Below, piece by piece: positions 4,767-5,193 of a stretch of 5,193 bases of DNA. Location of the stretch: assembly GCA_041484845.1 (NCBI GenBank), contig JBGPIK010000460.1, forward strand, positions 1-5,193, given 5' to 3'. The DNA comes from JBGPIK01 sp041484845 (lineage in GTDB: Bacteria; Desulfobacterota; Binatia; UBA9968). Both the position numbers and the translations under genes were made by a program. A model generated the notes under the pieces. It was not told the origin of the DNA, ran no database searches, and was given only the letters and a program-made list of their open reading frames with translations. Each line of letters opens with the position of its first letter. Position 1 is the stretch's first letter.

Positions 4767-5193
4767 CTATCGGAACTGGGTTACCGTATCAATCAACGCC
4801 GGTTTGCCCTGTTCGCGAATAGCCCGAATCGCGCGCTGCAGCGCCGGTCCGACTTCGCTAGGATCTTCAATCGGGCCTTCGGCATACCAGTCGAAAGCTT
4901 GGGCCAGCTTGGCAAAATTAGGCGGCGGATGATCGATCTCCATTCCGATCGCCGCTCGCCCTACAGGGTTTCCTCTTTGCTTCGCCAATCGGATCTGATG
5001 AACCCAATCGTTGTAATAGCCGCGATTATTGTACATGACCACGAGCAGAGGAATATGGTCGTGAGCGGCTGTCCACAAACCCCCTGGATCAAACATGAGA
5101 TCGCCGTCAGGTTGAATGTCAACGACCAGCTTTCCGCTTCCCCGATGAGCCAGGGCAACCCCAAGCGATATTCCCAGGTCAGTTCCAGTTCCC
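4767..5193 (-). CDS. Thiamine-diphosphate-dependent enzyme, C-terminal part (runs off right edge)
   Basis: The leftward frame is open from the window edge to a TAG at 4767-4769. It gives 141 codons, about the last quarter of a typical 540-600-residue enzyme. Residues 29-56 of the fragment match the thiamine-diphosphate/magnesium-binding motif: DGDLMF starts it, and YNNRGYYND carries the closing NN (residues 55-56) about 25 residues later. The preceding GTDLGISLGVALAH is the usual glycine-rich lead-in. The fold is the C-terminal TPP_enzyme_C domain shared by acetolactate synthase, benzoylformate decarboxylase, oxalyl-CoA decarboxylase and relatives. The catalytic glutamate lies in the N-terminal domain outside the window, so the reaction cannot be named. 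A short internal start at 5096 would cut the cofactor motif and is not used. The gene converges on the oxidoreductase. Confidence 0.88.
   Translation of the reverse strand, partial: GTGTDLGISLGVALAHRGSGKLVVDIQPDGDLMFDPGGLWTAAHDHIPLLVVMYNNRGYYNDWVHQIRLAKQRGNPVGRAAIGMEIDHPPPNFAKLAQAFDWYAEGPIEDPSEVGPALQRAIRAIREQGKPALIDTVTQFR

Overview
The window is bacterial chromosomal DNA of moderate GC content. Genes are compact, have AGGAG-type ribosome-binding sites, and lie on both strands. The two recognisable enzymes occur in too many phyla to fix the organism. A free-living, probably uncultured soil or sediment bacterium would fit, but that is a weak inference. There are no tRNA or rRNA genes, CRISPR arrays, transposases or phage structural genes.

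Left edge (1-529): the first 69 codons of a leftward gene start at 207 and run off the window. The product begins with a signal-peptide or membrane-anchor segment. The following 322 bases to 529 are a divergent intergenic region with one GC-rich inverted repeat.

Left centre (530-2307): this is the most interesting part. Two rightward genes (681-1220 and 1646-2203) encode paralogous two-helix membrane proteins of unknown function, about 59% identical by hand count. Each has its own 5' leader of about 150 bases. The leaders are related to each other: 55 of the first 68 positions match without gaps, one hairpin shows a compensated base pair, and both have the same hairpin just before an identically spaced Shine-Dalgarno sequence. 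The second gene has a good sigma-70-type promoter just upstream of where leader similarity starts. Two hairpins separate the genes, and a terminator follows the second. This looks like a duplicated unit of membrane protein plus cis-regulatory RNA.

Right centre (2308-4541): a leftward 98-residue protein with a CxxC...H...C metal-site pattern and a rightward 523-residue FAD-dependent phytoene-desaturase-like oxidoreductase are transcribed divergently from a shared 187-base region. That region holds a strong leftward promoter and a possible operator next to the rightward start.

Right edge (4542-5193): a convergent intergenic region holds a perfect 9-base inverted repeat and a second, degenerate copy of a hairpin motif also found after the first paralogue. 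The C-terminal 141 codons of a leftward thiamine-diphosphate-dependent enzyme follow and run off the right edge. Nothing in the sequence ties the oxidoreductase or the thiamine-diphosphate enzyme functionally to the membrane-protein pair.
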